In this document: piece by piece, positions 46,593 to 59,438 of the stretch
Position numbering within the stretch: the stretch's first letter is position 1
Layout of the letters: each line of letters begins with the position of its first letter
Source: Punica granatum
Taxonomy: Eukaryota; Streptophyta; Magnoliopsida; Myrtales; Lythraceae
DNA: 64,000 nt
Direction: 5' to 3'
Assembly (NCBI RefSeq): GCF_007655135.1
Contig: NC_045131.1
Span: forward strand, 15,918,001 to 15,982,000
The notes under the pieces: model-generated
Told to the model about the DNA's origin: nothing
Databases searched by the model: none
Seen by the model: only the letters and a program-made list of their open reading frames with translations
Position numbers and translations under genes: made by a program

Positions 46593-47471
46593 TTAGAACG
46601 GCGGTCGAACATGAGCCCAGCTAACAAAAGCATCATGGCCAATAGTACCATTGGCAACGACATTCGGGGGCAAGCTGTAGGCTTGTAGGTGTGGATGGTC
46701 AGGAACAACTTTTGGAGGAGGCAGTCCGGTACCGTTACTACTCTCTGCAGGCGGCGATCCACCTGAACCGGCAGCCCGAGCTTGCCCTCCTTTGTTATCT
46801 TCATCCTCCTCTGGTAGGGGCAATCTTTCATAAGTGGCATTGGCAAAAGTTGCGGCTATTATCATGACGGGACCTGCTGCAGTGAGCGATCCGACCACAG
46901 AACCACCTACTACTTGGCCCTGTCCTCCGGCTAAATAAATCGTGAGCCCTGTCGATCCAGGAGGTGCAGGACCTGGAAGGAAGGTCCCTGTCAGGGAAAG
47001 GATCTCGAATCGTCCGTGCAGTGCCACCGCGGCTCCGGGGCCAACCGCCTGCCTCAGTGTCACATTAGCTACGGCGCCACTTCCGCTCAGGACACAAACC
47101 CCTCTTTGGCGCTTCCGGGCGAAGATGGCCATACTTTCCAAGACATCAGCACCTCCAGCCACCTCCATCACGTGGCTCTTTAGGGTGCTTGGGCTATCCC
47201 TAGTCACGAAGATCGGCGGCTTTGGCTTGTTCTTGGACCCGGCCGGGCGGCCTCTTGGTCTACGGGTTCCGACCTCAACCGCACCCTCCTTGGGCTCGCC
47301 ATTGTTGTTGTCCATATCATCATCATCATCATCAGCACGGGTAATCCCACTTCTTTCTCCATTTCCGATTGGGGATATTTCGAGATCGCGCTTGCTTAAT
47401 AAGGGTGAGGTCCCTGGAGGTTCGAGGCCCGGAGGCAGGCCCACTTGGGCTGTCCACCAAGGGTTAGCCAT
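46593..47471 (-). CDS. AHL20: AT-hook motif nuclear-localized protein, type I (AHL20-like)
   Basis: AHL proteins bind the minor groove of AT-rich DNA and, as PPC-domain multimers with transcription factors, adjust growth, flowering and immunity genes in the nucleus. This 292-residue protein begins [17 protein letters not shown] and has an acidic run (residues 47-52). A single AT-hook RPRGRP (71-76) is followed by [10 protein letters not shown], the type-I signature. The PPC/DUF296 domain covers about residues 86-215 and contains GRFEILSL (153-160) and [15 protein letters not shown]. The tail is low-complexity, ending SWAHVRPPF. One uninterrupted exon fits clade-A AHLs, which lack introns. The opening, the REGAVEV-like KEGAVEV before the hook and the C-terminus point to AHL20 among paralogues; that assignment is from memory. 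No frame damage, in contrast to VPS32. A 191-codon antisense frame over it is only a shadow. Confidence 0.93.
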   Translation of the reverse strand: MANPWWTAQVGLPPGLEPPGTSPLLSKRDLEISPIGNGERSGITRADDDDDDMDNNNGEPKEGAVEVGTRRPRGRPAGSKNKPKPPIFVTRDSPSTLKSHVMEVAGGADVLESMAIFARKRQRGVCVLSGSGAVANVTLRQAVGPGAAVALHGRFEILSLTGTFLPGPAPPGSTGLTIYLAGGQGQVVGGSVVGSLTAAGPVMIIAATFANATYERLPLPEEDEDNKGGQARAAGSGGSPPAESSNGTGLPPPKVVPDHPHLQAYSLPPNVVANGTIGHDAFVSWAHVRPPF

Positions 47472-48528
47472 GGCGCTGGGTGGAGATTCCTTTACCCTTC
47501 TACTTGTACAAAGCTGATCAAATTACCAATTTCGTTACGAACTTGCCTCTCTCTTTCTAGGGCAACCTAAAAAAGAAGAGCTGATCACTTCACAACCAAG
47601 CAAAGGAAGCAACTTTTTGTATTGTTCGGCGAAATAGATCTCATAACTCATCGAATCACGAATAGAAGAAACATAATCGAAAAGAAAGCTGTTTTCGTTT
47701 AACAAGATATGCTGACAATGAAGATGTAGAAACAAGATCAAAGACGAACAGCACAACACAGCAGCAGTGGGAAGAACAAAGAATAGATGCAAAAATGAAA
47801 GAAGGGAGAGAGAGAGAGACAGAGAGAGAGAATAACCTAATTGATAAAGAAAGCGTCCGGAGATTGAAGTGGAATGAATAATTTAAACAGTTCTGGGAGT
47901 GAGAGAAAGAATACAGTTTCTTGTTATTTAGTGTTGGATGACGCATTAATAGTTCGATGAAACACGAGATAATTCCAGCGTATTGACTACGACCGATTTT
48001 CATTTTCGTATCGATCATGAACTCTTAAAGTCCATCCAGTAATAACTTGTATAGCTTGCCGAGTAAACCATATCTCGTGATTTGATCGCACTTTGATAAT
48101 ATTTTTTGGTCGAACAATATGTTTTTGTTTGTGTTGGGAGATTGGAGAGCTGAGCTACTAATGCAGTTTGGTCTATTATACTGATTGAAATCTGTGTGCA
48201 TTCATATATACGCATACAGATGTGTATTAAAATATGCTTGATGACTATTGGAATTAGGGTTTCGTGTGGGGTTGCGTGCGCCTGGGCAGGTGGGTGACAA
48301 GAGCATGTTCCTTTCCACTCGTGCCCCCACATATTCAACGTATTGTTCATAGTAAAAGTAAATTGAAAAGCAACAAAGAAGAGTTCAGCGCAGTGCATAC
48401 TCTTCTCTTAATTTAGTCCAGAATTTAGAGGTTTAATTTTTACTTGATTTTCATTTACTGTCGGTAGCTTTTGTACCATTTAGTTCATTTCTCATGTTTT
48501 GGTATAGAGATTGTTTATAGTCAATACT
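47472..48528 (-). promoter_or_regulatory. AHL 5' leader and promoter region with GA repeat
   Basis: On the gene strand this is C/T-rich in its leader. A GA microsatellite (47804-47831) would be a CT repeat in the transcript or a GAGA-type site. No CDS is recognised in the open stretches here. The transcription start and TATA box were not placed with confidence. Confidence 0.4.
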
Positions 48529-49040
48529 GATGCGATTCCCGCCAAGAATGACGATACCCGACAACTAAAGGAATCCAAGATCGTTCCACGATCAGATTTG
48601 ATTGACAAACTCTCGACCTGTTGTTTACAACATAAACAAGAACCTTGGTATAATTGACCTCAACCCGTTGTTTATTGCGAAACAAGAACCTCGGTATAGG
48701 AAGACGCCACAAACGGTGATGGAAAGCCGTTTGATAAGTCGATGAAGACGCCACAAACGGTGGTGGAAAGCCGTTTGATAAGTCGATGATGAACTCCACG
48801 GAAGTTTCTGATAAGTTCGAATTAGTTCTTCAAGAACCAAAAAGAATACTTTCACAATTTTCTGAATGTTCCTTTTTTTTATTAAAAATTCACTAAGATG
48901 AATATATATAGACATAAAGTAATCCTAATCTGGCCATATCTCCTCCTAAAGATAAGGAAAATAAAACCTAAAATATCAATAGAGATATAACATAATTTAT
49001 AAAGATATGAAATCTAAATATCCCTAGAATATCTCCATGA
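48529..49040 (-). mobile_element. Probable 3' non-coding/LTR part of an LTR retrotransposon
   Basis: Lies just downstream, on the minus strand, of repeated polyprotein C-termini. It contains a 44 bp tandem duplication (48700-48743 and 48744-48787, GAAGACGCCACAAACGGTG). LTR borders are not proven; TGATGCGATTCCCGCC at 48529 could be one inverted end. Confidence 0.4.
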
Positions 49041-49964
49041 GATTTAAACTTTAAACAAATATGATAATATCTTCTCTTGATATTCAAATATTCTAGAAAC
49101 TTTCTCAAACACTTGCTGAATTTAGCCTTGTCCGGAATCTTCTATAACTTGAATCATGTTGATGGATCTTTGTTGATCACATGGTTCATGTTCAATGGGC
49201 ATCCAAGAATTTGCTTGAGCCCAAACATCTTGAATCATGCCGTTGAGTTCATCTTTAAATTTCTTTGCTCGTGCTCGCGTAATTGGTCCAATTGGAACTT
49301 GAATTGGATCCCTTGAAGTCGTGCTACAATTTATATCATTCTCTATTAGATTTAAACTTTAAACAAATCTGATGATATCTTCTCTTGATATTTAAATATT
49401 CTAGAAGTTTCCTCAAACACTTGCTGAATTTAGCCTTGTCCGGAATCTTCTATAACTTGAATCATGTTGATGGATTTTTGTTGATCACGTGATTCATGTC
49501 CAATGGGCCTCCACAAATTTGCTTGAGCCCAAACCTCTTGAATCATGCCGTTGAGTTCATCTTTAAATTTCTTTGCTCGTACTCGCGTAATCGGTCCAAT
49601 TGGAACTTGAACTGGATCCCTTGAAGTCGTGCTACTATTTGTATCATTCTCTATGAGATTTAAACTTTAAACAAATCTGATGATATCTTCTCTTGATATT
49701 CAAATATTCTAGAAACTTCCTCAAACACTTGCTGAATTTAGCCTTGTCCGGAATCTTCTATAACTTGAATCATGTTGATGGATTTTTGTTGATCACGTGG
49801 TTCATGTCCAATGGGCCTCCACGAATTTGCTTGAGCTCAAACCTCTTGAATCATGCCGTTGAGTTCATCTTTAAATTTCTATGCTCGTGCTCGTGTAATC
49901 GGTCAAATTGGAACTTCAACTGGATCCCTTGAAGTCGTACTACGATTTGCATCAAATACGGTCT
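49041..49964 (-). repeat. Three tandem 308 bp copies of a retrotransposon polyprotein C-terminus
   Basis: The landmark GATTTAAACTTTAAACAAAT starts units at 49041, 49349 and 49657, exactly 308 bp apart; units are above 90% identical. On the minus strand each encodes GPITRARAKKFKDELNG or a variant, the motif near the C-terminus of plant Ty3/gypsy polyproteins, then a TAA after IEDSGQG. Units 1 and 2 are open to that stop; unit 3 has stop codons. The rest of the polyprotein is absent. Confidence 0.85.
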
Positions 49965-51380
49965 CACTAGATAAACAAAAAAGCCACAAAAAAAAAACGA
50001 AAACACATAAAAACATAGAATGGCATATATACTTTTGCATTCTCAACAAGAATTTCATATTTGTCTCACGTTTCTCCCTGTTCAGAGGGAAAAAAGAATT
50101 TCTCGTATTTGAATAGAACATATCCTCGTGAAGTGACAATAGAGGGACCAATAAATTTTGTTACATTTTAAAGATTCTTCGAGAAAAAAGAAAACTATGC
50201 TACGTACATAAATCATTTGAATTCACTTCAATTGATTTTGGGTCCTCATGCAATCTATATTTGTAAGTTACTAAAGTAGGCGCTTCAATATTTTTCCATG
50301 AGGGACCTCAATTCGCTTATGAAAATCTGTCATGCATTTTGGCAATTTAGAAATTTCTAATTGACCGATCTTTTGTTATCTTGCCTTAATTTAGACTAAG
50401 AGCATGATAAATTAAGTTGTTGTTTCGTTGAACGAAAGTTTGATCCTTCCATTTCCTCTTCTTTATCTCCAGCCAAATTAAGACTCTTCATCTTCATCAT
50501 CAATCTGATGTGTTAGGACAACAGAATTGAAGCTTGATTGAATCTGGTTCATTAATTCCCACCATCACTTGCTTTTCAAATCATTTTTTTGTTAATTTCA
50601 TCTTCCTGATTCATTTTATTTTTTGGAACTTCCGTTCTTTTTTCAAAGTATATATAGATATATGATCTTTTTTTCTTTTTTCTTTTCGGTTACAAGATTA
50701 ATCTCTTTGATCGCGATGGAAGTCGCACCTTAGGAGACCATCAAGATTTGCGCTCACCAGTAATATATCATAGCTTATCTAGGACACAATTTTCTTTTGT
50801 AATACAAGAAATGGGTTTTTCGTTTTCTTTTTTTGTTATGAAATATGATAGTTTATTGTATGAAATAAGTCTCGTTTGTACAGGGATATCCATCATACGG
50901 GCGTATAGAATCAAAATTTGACATGAATCCTAGGTAACTCAAATCATGAGCATGACGGATCTCCGACCAATGAGCCCAAGTACAACGCCATTCTCAGAAA
51001 TGAGTCGTGGGTTATCAATAGCATTAACTAACTAAGAGAATCCTTCTAAAACTAAAGCTTAGACCATGCATCCATTCTGATTAGCTTCACATTGCTAATT
51101 GACATGCCCTCATTGGTGGTGGCTCGAAAGATCTCGCAACCAAAAACATACTTTGTCCAAGGTGGTATATTCAGATGCATTGTTGTTACCTTTTTTTTCT
51201 TTTCCCTGGGAATACGGGCCGAAGCCCGAGATTGTCCTTCCTTTCGTGTATACAGAGATTGTCCTTGCTTTTGTGTATACATAGATTGTAGCAAATGAAG
51301 GCACTAACTGTTAAGTACAGAGTTTAAGGGCTATTGTCTTCTTTAATTATAAAGAGTTATTAATTGTTACTTGCCATGTT
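49965..51380. other. Intergenic DNA, no gene seen
   Basis: Mostly AT-rich. Near 50670-50720 the minus strand has ATTAATCTTGTAACCGAAAAG, resembling the 3' end of the SINE family seen at 31.5 kb. A short direct repeat of TACAGAGATTGTCCTTGCTTT-type sequence lies at 51230-51290. Nothing else is supported. Confidence 0.4.
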
Positions 51381-51388
51381 ACCATAAG

Positions 51389-51580
51389 CAGGGGTGGAGC
51401 CAATGAAGGAGCAAGAGGGCAATTACCCCTTCTGAACTTTGAAATTTTTAAATTTTACCCGAAAAGTATGTGTTTTTTTATGTAAAATTAGTACTTTGCC
51501 CTCCTGAACTTTGAAATTTTTAAATTTTTCCCCAAAAGTATAAGTTTGCCCCCCGGATAAAAATCTTGGCTTCGCCCTTG
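51389..51580. mobile_element. hAT-type MITE (192 bp) with perfect 8 bp target duplication
   Basis: Termini CAGGGGTGGAGCCAA and, inverted, CAAGGGCGAAGCCAAG. The flanking 8 bp ACCATAAG occurs at 51381-51388 and 51581-51588. Inside, TGAACTTTGAAATTTTTAAA is directly repeated. Non-coding. Confidence 0.9.
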
Positions 51581-51714
51581 ACCATAAGGAAGGATTGTTT
51601 AGGATTTTCTCATAATTCAGGGATATTGTAGTGCATACGTTTTATGAAGTAGCGTCTGCTTCGGTTTGGACGATTTACTTCAGCGAGCATACCCTCTATA
51701 TTATCAGATGTTTA

Positions 51715-53010
51715 GCGGTTTAGGACCTCACAAATGCACGGGTCATAAAAGTAATATAGTGGCGAGTAAAGTATTGTTCTCACGAGAACTTTACCTAAAT
51801 TTCTACTAATTGTTCAAAATTATCACAACCTAATTGAAGTCAAGTAAATTAAAAATCCATTTCTTTCTTAAATGTAAAGCAAATTAGGAACATCCGAAAA
51901 TCTATTGATGGAGACAACCTAGGAAAACAAATTTCCCTAACAGCTCATAAACACGATATATTCCTCTATTCCTAATTCATTTAAGACAAAATCTTCAAAC
52001 TTGAAATTCATACGTATTTCATAAGTATCTTTTAAGTTGCTTATAAAAAATACATATCTCAACTGACTCCCTATATTCCTATAGGAATTCAAATTGAGCT
52101 TGATTCATCAAGTCTCAACTTTAATCTGGCTACATAAGGTGTGTAAGTATATCCTACACCACCCACTAATCAACTCGATTTCTCGACATTGAACTTAGGC
52201 TATTCTATCACTGTTTTAAACCTAATATCCATTTTCCAAGTTCAATTAGATTAACATAACATAACAATTGTTGATCAGGCAATTGCAAGCATTAATCACA
52301 AGTTAGAGTAAATAGATTAAGATAAAAAACTCATCAGATCAAGAGAAAATAAACAAATTAACTCCATGTGATTCAATTGCAATTCTAGCATAAGAAATTA
52401 GCCCATAAGAAATAGAAAACACATAGCCGAATTCAACGTAGACATTGAAATCAAAAGATATCAACAAAAGTATTAAGAAGAATGGCAAGATTTTGCTGTG
52501 AACTCCCTAAATTCAAAATCGAGCATGAGGGAAATCTAATAATATCTTATCTTCTAGACTCGGTCTTTAAGATACGCGGTCTTTAAGATACTCCACGTGA
52601 TATTTTCTTCGAAGACAATCTCTGAACTTCCCGAAATAAATCAGAAATACAAAATTCGTATCCCAGCTACAGTGCTCTGTCAATGCTGTAACTTCGCCCA
52701 GTACTACAGAATAGACTGATTCGCTCAATTGGCTCTCTATCCGCACCGTAGCATCCTTGACAGTGCTAGAGTATGGTCTGATCCAAATCCAGGCCATCCT
52801 TGCCTCTACTCCAAGTCCTACAAAAGGAAATAAATAAGCACCAAAATCTAACTAAAAATAACCAAAACGTAATAAAATCCTAGACCCTAACTAGTGATGA
52901 AAATCAACCGAAAACCGGACTAATTAAAACCGACTAAATTCGACAACTAAACAGAATTTTTGGCCAAAAGGCATGATAAATAACTCTAGATCCTAGAGTT
53001 ATCATCAGAT
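51715..53010. repeat. Probable degenerate retroelement sequence
   Basis: TTTAGGACCTCACAAATGCA, then GGCGAGTAAAGTATTGTTCTC and a closing palindromic CTCTAGATCCTAGAGTTATC resemble a repeat common in plant genomes; this is from memory and weak. No coding domain is found. Confidence 0.3.
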
Positions 53011-53309
53011 CAGTACCTTCCTCTTAATTTACGTTGCACCTAATTTACATCCCCTCTCTCTGGTTCATCATTATGATCTACTTGTGTTGCTAGTCAATTG
53101 CAGAATACTGCTTCTAGCTTGCTCACACGGTCACTCGTTTGCCAAGAGGGTACAGCAAACTCAAAAGTCTATTGCCGCCATGTCGGGTAAATTGCTTTTT
53201 CTTGGACCCATCTTTATCGAACAGGTTAGGAAGTAGGTTTATATATAGGTTCTCGTATAACCTTCTTCATGGCTGGTAAGAACCAGACACACAACATACA
53301 GGCATTTGG

Positions 53310-53471
53310 TTTCAACAAAGGTGTTGGGTGGACTTTACTTCCATTGCAGGGGTTTGAAACTTGCTGACAAAACTTCGCGTTCAGGGCCAAGTTAACATCA
53401 AATTGGAGATTAAGTAGTCTCAGTTAATAGACCAAAGACAAAAAGTGAACTCACCGGGAAAAAAAAAAAGG
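53310..53471 (+). mobile_element. SINE-like repeat, second family, copy 1
   Basis: Shares TGGACTTTACTTCCATTGCA, then AACTTGCTGACAAA, and a 3' end CACCGGGAAAAAAAAAA with 54170-54328. An oligo(A) tail and spacing support a SINE; borders approximate. Confidence 0.5.
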
Positions 53472-54169
53472 AAAAAGAAGGGACAAGAAACACAGAGCTT
53501 CCCCACAAAAGGGCGGATGTTTTATCTGTCACTACATGTGTGGGGCATCTAATGTTCTAACTTTCCATCTCAAGAGAGCTAATTTCTCGGAGAAGACAGG
53601 CTCTCTATATAGTTTTGTACTTTTTCAGGGCAAATTTGATTTGTATTACTTCAATTTTGAGTTCCTTGTATTACTCCGTCTGCCGTGGCATGACATGCTT
53701 TTGTATGAAGTGTGAATAAGTAGTAAATATTATCCACTGAAAAAAAAGTATATAGTTAATATTTAGTCTAAAGTTGATTGAAATTTTCTCTAATAGCTAG
53801 AAAATTAGATGAAATGATGCGAGTAGATAATTAAACTAAGGTATTTGATGAAAATGAACATAGAGAAACGAAAAGGACTAAAAAAAATGCAAGCAAAAGA
53901 ATTGGATGAAAATGAAAAAAAAGAGGAATATAATAGAAAAACAAGGAAAAGATGGACCCAATGTTAGTTTTCCCTAAAATTATATGTCCTCATAACTCCA
54001 TCGCAAATAAAATAACTACAATTCAACATCCCTTGTAACCAAAAAAATAATAATTATAATCCAATAACCTAATCAACAAAGATGAGCAATACAATATACT
54101 TAGAGAGAATAAATTGTTATAATTATGAAGGATCATCTCTCAGTTTAGAAGTAAAATAACTACGAGGTT

Positions 54170-54328
54170 ATAGTTCAAGTTCTTGATGGATGGACTTTAC
54201 TTGCAATGCAAATATTCGCAACTTACTAGAAACAATTAGGGGTTAGGATCAAATTGATGCCCTAACAGGATCAATCTCACCTGATAGTCTGCGGACACCC
54301 ATACTTTCACCAGCGGGAAAAAAAAAAG
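54170..54328 (+). mobile_element. SINE-like repeat, second family, copy 2
   Basis: Contains TGGACTTTACTTGCAATGCA, AACTTACTAGAAAC and a 3' end CACCAGCGGGAAAAAAAAAA, parallel to the copy at 53310-53471. Confidence 0.5.
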
Positions 54329-54489
54329 AGCAAACTTGAAAATAAATTTCACATATGCTGCTGCATTCAGATTGGTTGTTCATGTTATATGAACACTTTA
54401 TAAATAACAAAAGCATATAGGTGAATTTGTTTGAAATTTTCAAGGATTTTATATATCCGTAGGAAATATTCAGAGATAAATTAAATTAA

Positions 54490-54802
54490 GGTGGTGTTTG
54501 ATAAATTAAGTGTTTAAAATTAAGCACTTAATTAGTTAAAGAAAGAAATGTATAGGACGAGAGAATGAATAAAGATGAGAAATTATTTTGTGAGAAAAGA
54601 TAACACTAATAAGTGAAAAATAACTTATTTTATTAAGTCAGATTTTTTTGTTCAGTCATTTAGTATTATTTAACTTAATTATTAAGTACATGAGACTATT
54701 ATCTTTCATCTTTTTCTTTTTCTCCTATTCGTTTTCTCATATAAGTAATTTTTAACTAATTTTTTAAGTACTTATTTAATTAAATTGTAAACAAACACGA
54801 CA
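54490..54802. mobile_element. PIF/Harbinger-like MITE (313 bp)
   Basis: Ends GGTGGTGTTTGATAAATTAA and, inverted, TGTCGTGTTTGTTTACAATT, flanked by TAA (54487-54489 and 54803-54805). Interior AT-rich and non-coding. Terminal match is moderate. Confidence 0.45.
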
Positions 54803-54805
54803 TAA

Positions 54806-55890
54806 GATTTTGATAGACCTAATGCTCTAGGGCATGTCGGTTAGGGCGGCAAGGTAAGGCCATGTGTGGCGGAGCCGCCTCCCAAACGAGAGTAAAAGCT
54901 AACTAAAGGTCAGTCAGCATCAGTATAATATATATATATATATATATATATAATCTCTCAGAAAAAGATAAGAATGGGTAGGCATGTGTGATTGGAGCGC
55001 CCAAATTGCAGCGAGTTGATTAGAAGATTAGGGTTTGTGTTCAGAGCGCGGGTGATCGATTAGTAGGAGGAGGAAGGAAAGAGAGAAAGTCGGGCCAAGC
55101 CACTAATTCTTTAGGACTAGAGAGAGATTGCTTATGGATTATTTTTTTGATGGATAATATAATAAGCATAAGTGATGATAATATTGTCGCTCCCGCTATG
55201 CAATGTTCGGGCTCTCGTGTTCAATCGCGACCATATCAGATGAACTGAACAATTAGTGTAAGTAGTGGCTCCGTCAGCGAAACATCACCAAGAGTCTTAT
55301 ATAATTCACAAAAGTCGGAGATGACCCTAAACCCAAGCCAAAGAGCCCACCCTAGCATATGTTCCAGGAGATTCGAACTCGAGACTTGGGGTTTCCAAAA
55401 TACATGAGAGTGAGCTTGAAACCATCAGGTGAGATTGCTTATGGATTAGTTAGAGTCAAAGATGTGATTCAATCTCTACTTAATTGGGCTTGGCCTATTT
55501 ATAGATATTTTTTGGGCCATGTCCTCGGGTGATGTCAATATTTCATGCTTTAACATATCGGAGTTGATAAGTAGAAAGAATGATTTAAAGAATCATCAGG
55601 AATAGTGAGTTAGGAGAGAAAATTATCATACTTCTAGTTGATTAAGAGAAGACCCATCTTTTCTATAAATTAGGGGGGGGGGAACCCATCAATTTTCGGA
55701 GCAAAATTGGTGGAAGTGAGAGTACCGTTTCAGGATTAAGCATGACATGAGCTGTAGGCCCAGATGGTCGGCCCAACAAAAGAAATGGCCCACAGAATAA
55801 GGCAGCCGAAGCCAACGAGTGTTTTTTCTTTTGGGTGAACAAAAGTTATTTTACAATAAAATAAATAAAAACAAAGAAATATATATACAT
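54806..55890. other. Intergenic DNA with a (TA)n run
   Basis: A (TA)n microsatellite lies near 54926-54952. The stretch 55180-55260 (GGGCTCTCGTGTTCAATCGC) has B-box-like character and may be a SINE remnant. No coding region is supported. Confidence 0.35.
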
Positions 55891-56055
55891 ATCTATATCT
55901 ATCTATCTATATATAAACCGGAAGCATTTCGGAAGTTTTCGAGGAGAGCACGTTCATTTTTCATACCCTCAGGTTTCTCTTTTATTTTTAAAAAAATGCG
56001 AATAAATTAATGTAAACATAGAAATTACTTGACCATGAAGTAAGTAAGTAAGTAA

Positions 56056-56088
<33 letters not shown>

Positions 56089-57000
56089 TAAATTAATATC
56101 ATAAAAATAACAATATAATATAATATAAATATATTTATCTTCTAAATATATAAATCAAAAAAATTTCGAAAGTTTTCGCGGAGAGTATATTCGTTTTTCA
56201 TACTCTCGAGTTTCTCTTTTATTTTTTATGTTTCCGAAGTTCTCGCGAAAAGTACGTTCGCTTTCATACTCTCGAATTTCTTTTTTATTTTTTTAGAAAA
56301 ATATAAATAAATTAATGTAAATATAGATATTACTTAATTATGAAATAAGTAATAATAATATAATATAATATAATATAATACAATACAATTCAATACAATA
56401 TAGTATAATATAATATAATTGTTCTTAATTCACTCTTGTAGGCTGATTTACAAATTATTTAAATATGGATTGTTACTTTTAGAATTTGAATACGCCAACA
56501 ATATTATGGATAAGATACATCATGCATTTTTAATAAAGATATCGAATAGTTAAAATTTTCAGATACTTTATAATGATTATATTAAATTAAAGTATAATTT
56601 AACTATGGAGTAAACAATATATGTTTTCCATTATATATATACTATGCATGATTTTATTTATTAGTTTTTCCGTGCATTGCACAGGCAACCCTACCGGTGC
56701 ATATATATAAAGCGGAAGTATTTCGCAAATTCTCGTGGAAAGTACATTCGTTTTTCATACTCTCGAGTTTCTATTTTATTTTTTAAGAAAACACAAATAA
56801 ATTAATGTAAATATGGATATTACATAAACCATGAAGTAAGTAGTAATAGTAATAATAACATAAAATATTATCATAAAATTATAATATAATATAATTGTTC
56901 TTAATTCAATTTTATAAGCCGATTTATGAAGTATTTAAATATGAATTTTTATTTATGGAATTTGAGTAAGTCATCGATATTATGAATAAGATGCATTAAT
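55891..57000. repeat. Helitron-like repeat cluster with microsatellites
   Basis: Blocks starting TATATATAAACCGGAAGCAT (55909) and ATATATAAAGCGGAAGTATT (56703) each continue with TTTTCATACYCTCRRGTTTCT and AATAAATTAATGTAAA; a further copy starts near 56164. A CCGTGCATTGCACAGG palindrome near 56669-56684 resembles a Helitron 3' hairpin. Embedded microsatellites: (GTAA)n near 56040-56058, (AAT)n near 56059-56090 and (TATAA)n near 56350-56420. Confidence 0.5.
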
Positions 57001-57716
57001 AAAATGACATAATAATGATCGATCGAAGAATATAACATGTATTTTTAATAAGAATATTGAATTGTCAAAATTTTTAAATGTATTATAATGATTGTAGTGT
57101 GATGTAAATTAGTTAATCCAAGTAGAAGCTTGCAGGAAAATGTAAAAGATGCGTCAACTTGAAGAAGCCCCTCCTGTCCACCACCGTCAACAACTTGCCT
57201 AAAAATGTTTTTTTTTTTTACCTTTTATAAATTACCACTTGATAAGCAAGTAGGACAGGAGCCTATGAAATGAGATAATTTTAGATGATTCTATATTAAA
57301 TGACGTGATGAGAAAGAATCAATAAGAATTATTTAATGAAAAATAATTATGACAATTATTCGAGTGATTAGCACCAAGTCTCTAGTTTCATACATTTTGA
57401 TTGGTGCTTCCTCATTTCACGTGACGAGATAAGATCACCTAATAACTTCTCCTATCACACACGGAAATAGGGTGTCAGGCAACTTGATAAGGCAAGTGGG
57501 AAAATTTGTATATAAATAGAGGGTGAAGTCTTGTGAGGAGACAGACCAATGAAAGGAAAGAAAAAAGAGTCAAAGAGTGATGACAAAAGAAATAGAGGGA
57601 TGTAAGAAGTGGTTAGCGGCAGTAGACTATATCCCATAATTGAATTTGTAAAGATTTTGAGAATCTAAAGCACGTACTCATTCAATTCAATTATCGATCT
57701 TATTTTCGTCAACATT

Positions 57717-57733
57717 TTGGCGCCGTCCGTAGG
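57717..57733 (+). promoter_or_regulatory. Retrotransposon primer-binding site
   Basis: TTGGCGCCGTCCGTAGG lies three bases after the LTR-ending CA, the place and sequence type expected for Tat/Ogre-like gypsy elements. Confidence 0.65.
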
Positions 57734-57753
57734 AACTTCGAAACATAAAGGTC

Positions 57754-59021
57754 ATGGTTCAAGCCTCTGCCAGACAATCGAAGTTCGCAAGATCAAGTCA
57801 GTACGCCAATACCGACGTTAAAATCACAGCCTTCGAAGTAGAACTGTTCGAGCGCTTCAAGAAATGGATCGTCGAGCACGAGTGGGCCAATATTGGAAGT
57901 CATCCCGCAAGCGACAAATGGAAACAGGCACCAGGATCACTATGCAACCTATCAAGATACGAAGGCCGAAGAACTCGACGATTCGATGCAAGGCTTAGGA
58001 GGAGAAAGCTCCAACCCGGGAGAGGATGTAGGGAAGAGTGCTGGCCCCACACGATCGGTAAGGGATCTGGAAAGAAAAATCAACGAGAAAATTTCGGACG
58101 AATTGAAAAATGCATAGATCGGCAAAAGCTTGTCCGAAGAAATGAATATAGGAGAATCACCGTTTACTGATCTCATCATCCAAGCCTCCCTGCCAGAGTT
58201 TAAGATGCCGGCTATGAAGCAATACGATGGGACGACCAAGATAGAATGATGTTGTTGGATGCATCGGATGCTATGTTGTGTCGAGCATTTCCCTCTACCT
58301 TGGAAAAATCTGCACGAGCGTGGTTCCGAAACTTAGAACCCAAGATGATCGGCTCATTTAAAGAATTGGCGCAAGCATTTCTTAAGCACTTTGCAAGCGT
58401 CAAAAAGCAGAAGAAAAGCCCTGGAAGCCTGTTGCAAGTCCTGCGAGGAAAAGAAGAAAGCTTGCGAGATTTCATCCAATGATTCACGGCCGAAGCACTA
58501 CAAATCCCGTATTTGGAGCAGTCCGTGGCAGTATACGCGCTTAATAACTGCCTGAAAAATTCAAGGTTCAGTTACTCTCTGTATAAGAAACCTTGGCGGA
58601 AGTATTAGAAAGAGCTCAAGGGCACTGTGAGGCGGAGGAAGCATCGTTGATAAAACGCACTATGGAAGCGCAAAAGTTACCAAAAAGGAAGGAGAAACAT
58701 GAAATGGAAGGCGCAGGAAAAATGATTGAAGATAGGAAGAGGAAAAGAACGCATCCTGGGAAATTTGAGACATACACGCCTTTGAATGCCTCCAGGCAAC
58801 ACATACTCAAGGAAATCTCTAGCCAGGAAGACCTCGACAAACCTCCCCCAATGCGAACAAGCCCAGAAAAGCGTGATAGTAAAATGTACTGCCACTTTCA
58901 CCGCGACTACGATCACAGCACAGAAGAGTGTTATCAGCTACGTGATGAGATCGAAAGTCTTATCCGAAGAGGAATGCTTGCGAGATACATTAAGAAAGAT
59001 GCAGTTGGATCCTCAGAATGA
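57754..59021 (+). pseudogene. Gypsy gag with zinc knuckle, frameshifted
   Basis: Starts MVQASARQSKFARSSQYAN. After a frame change near 57890 it continues through RSVRDLERKINEKISDELKN to KMPAMKQYDGTTK, where a segment is missing. It resumes at MLLDASDAMLCRAFPSTLEK and RAWFRNLEPKMIGSFKELAQ, the core of the retrotransposon gag domain. A stop at 58480 and another break near 58560 follow, then a 142-codon open part (58593-59021) with the knuckle-like CHFHRDYDHSTEEC. Gag forms the particle; this copy cannot make a whole one. Confidence 0.75.
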
Positions 59022-59150
59022 CCATTCCAAAGAAAAAAGCAAGTTCCACGAAAGACCTTTGCGGGAATAGTAGACACAATTGTTGGAGGAACCGCTTCAG
59101 GAGGATCATCTAATACATCCCAGAAGGCGTGTGCCCGATCTGTCCACATT

Positions 59151-59438
59151 GTGAAGCATGAGAGTCAAAGGGATCGGATTGAACCTGTGATATTCATGCA
59201 AGACGACTCAAGAGAAGTTGCCCTTTCGCATGATGATGCGTTAGTAATCACAGCAGAATTAGCACATCATGAAGTTAAACGTGTGTTAATCGACACTGGG
59301 AACTTGGCGGATGTTTTATTTTATGAAGCATACAGGAAACTGAGATTAACGGATGATCACTTGAACCCTATGGAAACACCCTTGATTAGTTTCTCGGGAG
59401 ACTCGATGCGAGTAGAGGGTAAAATCTACTTACCTTAG
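59151..59438 (+). pseudogene. Gypsy aspartic protease fragment
   Basis: A 95-codon open part contains HDDALVITAELAHHEVKRVL and the active-site loop DTGNLADVLFYEAYRKL, where DTGSSAD is usual in this lineage. It ends at a stop after GKIYLP; the downstream RT is missing. The catalytic DTG triplet is present but neighbouring residues are altered. Confidence 0.65.

Noticed and set aside
46942..47517. 191-codon plus-strand open frame
   Set aside because: Antisense shadow of the GC-rich AHL coding sequence; no domain and no independent support.
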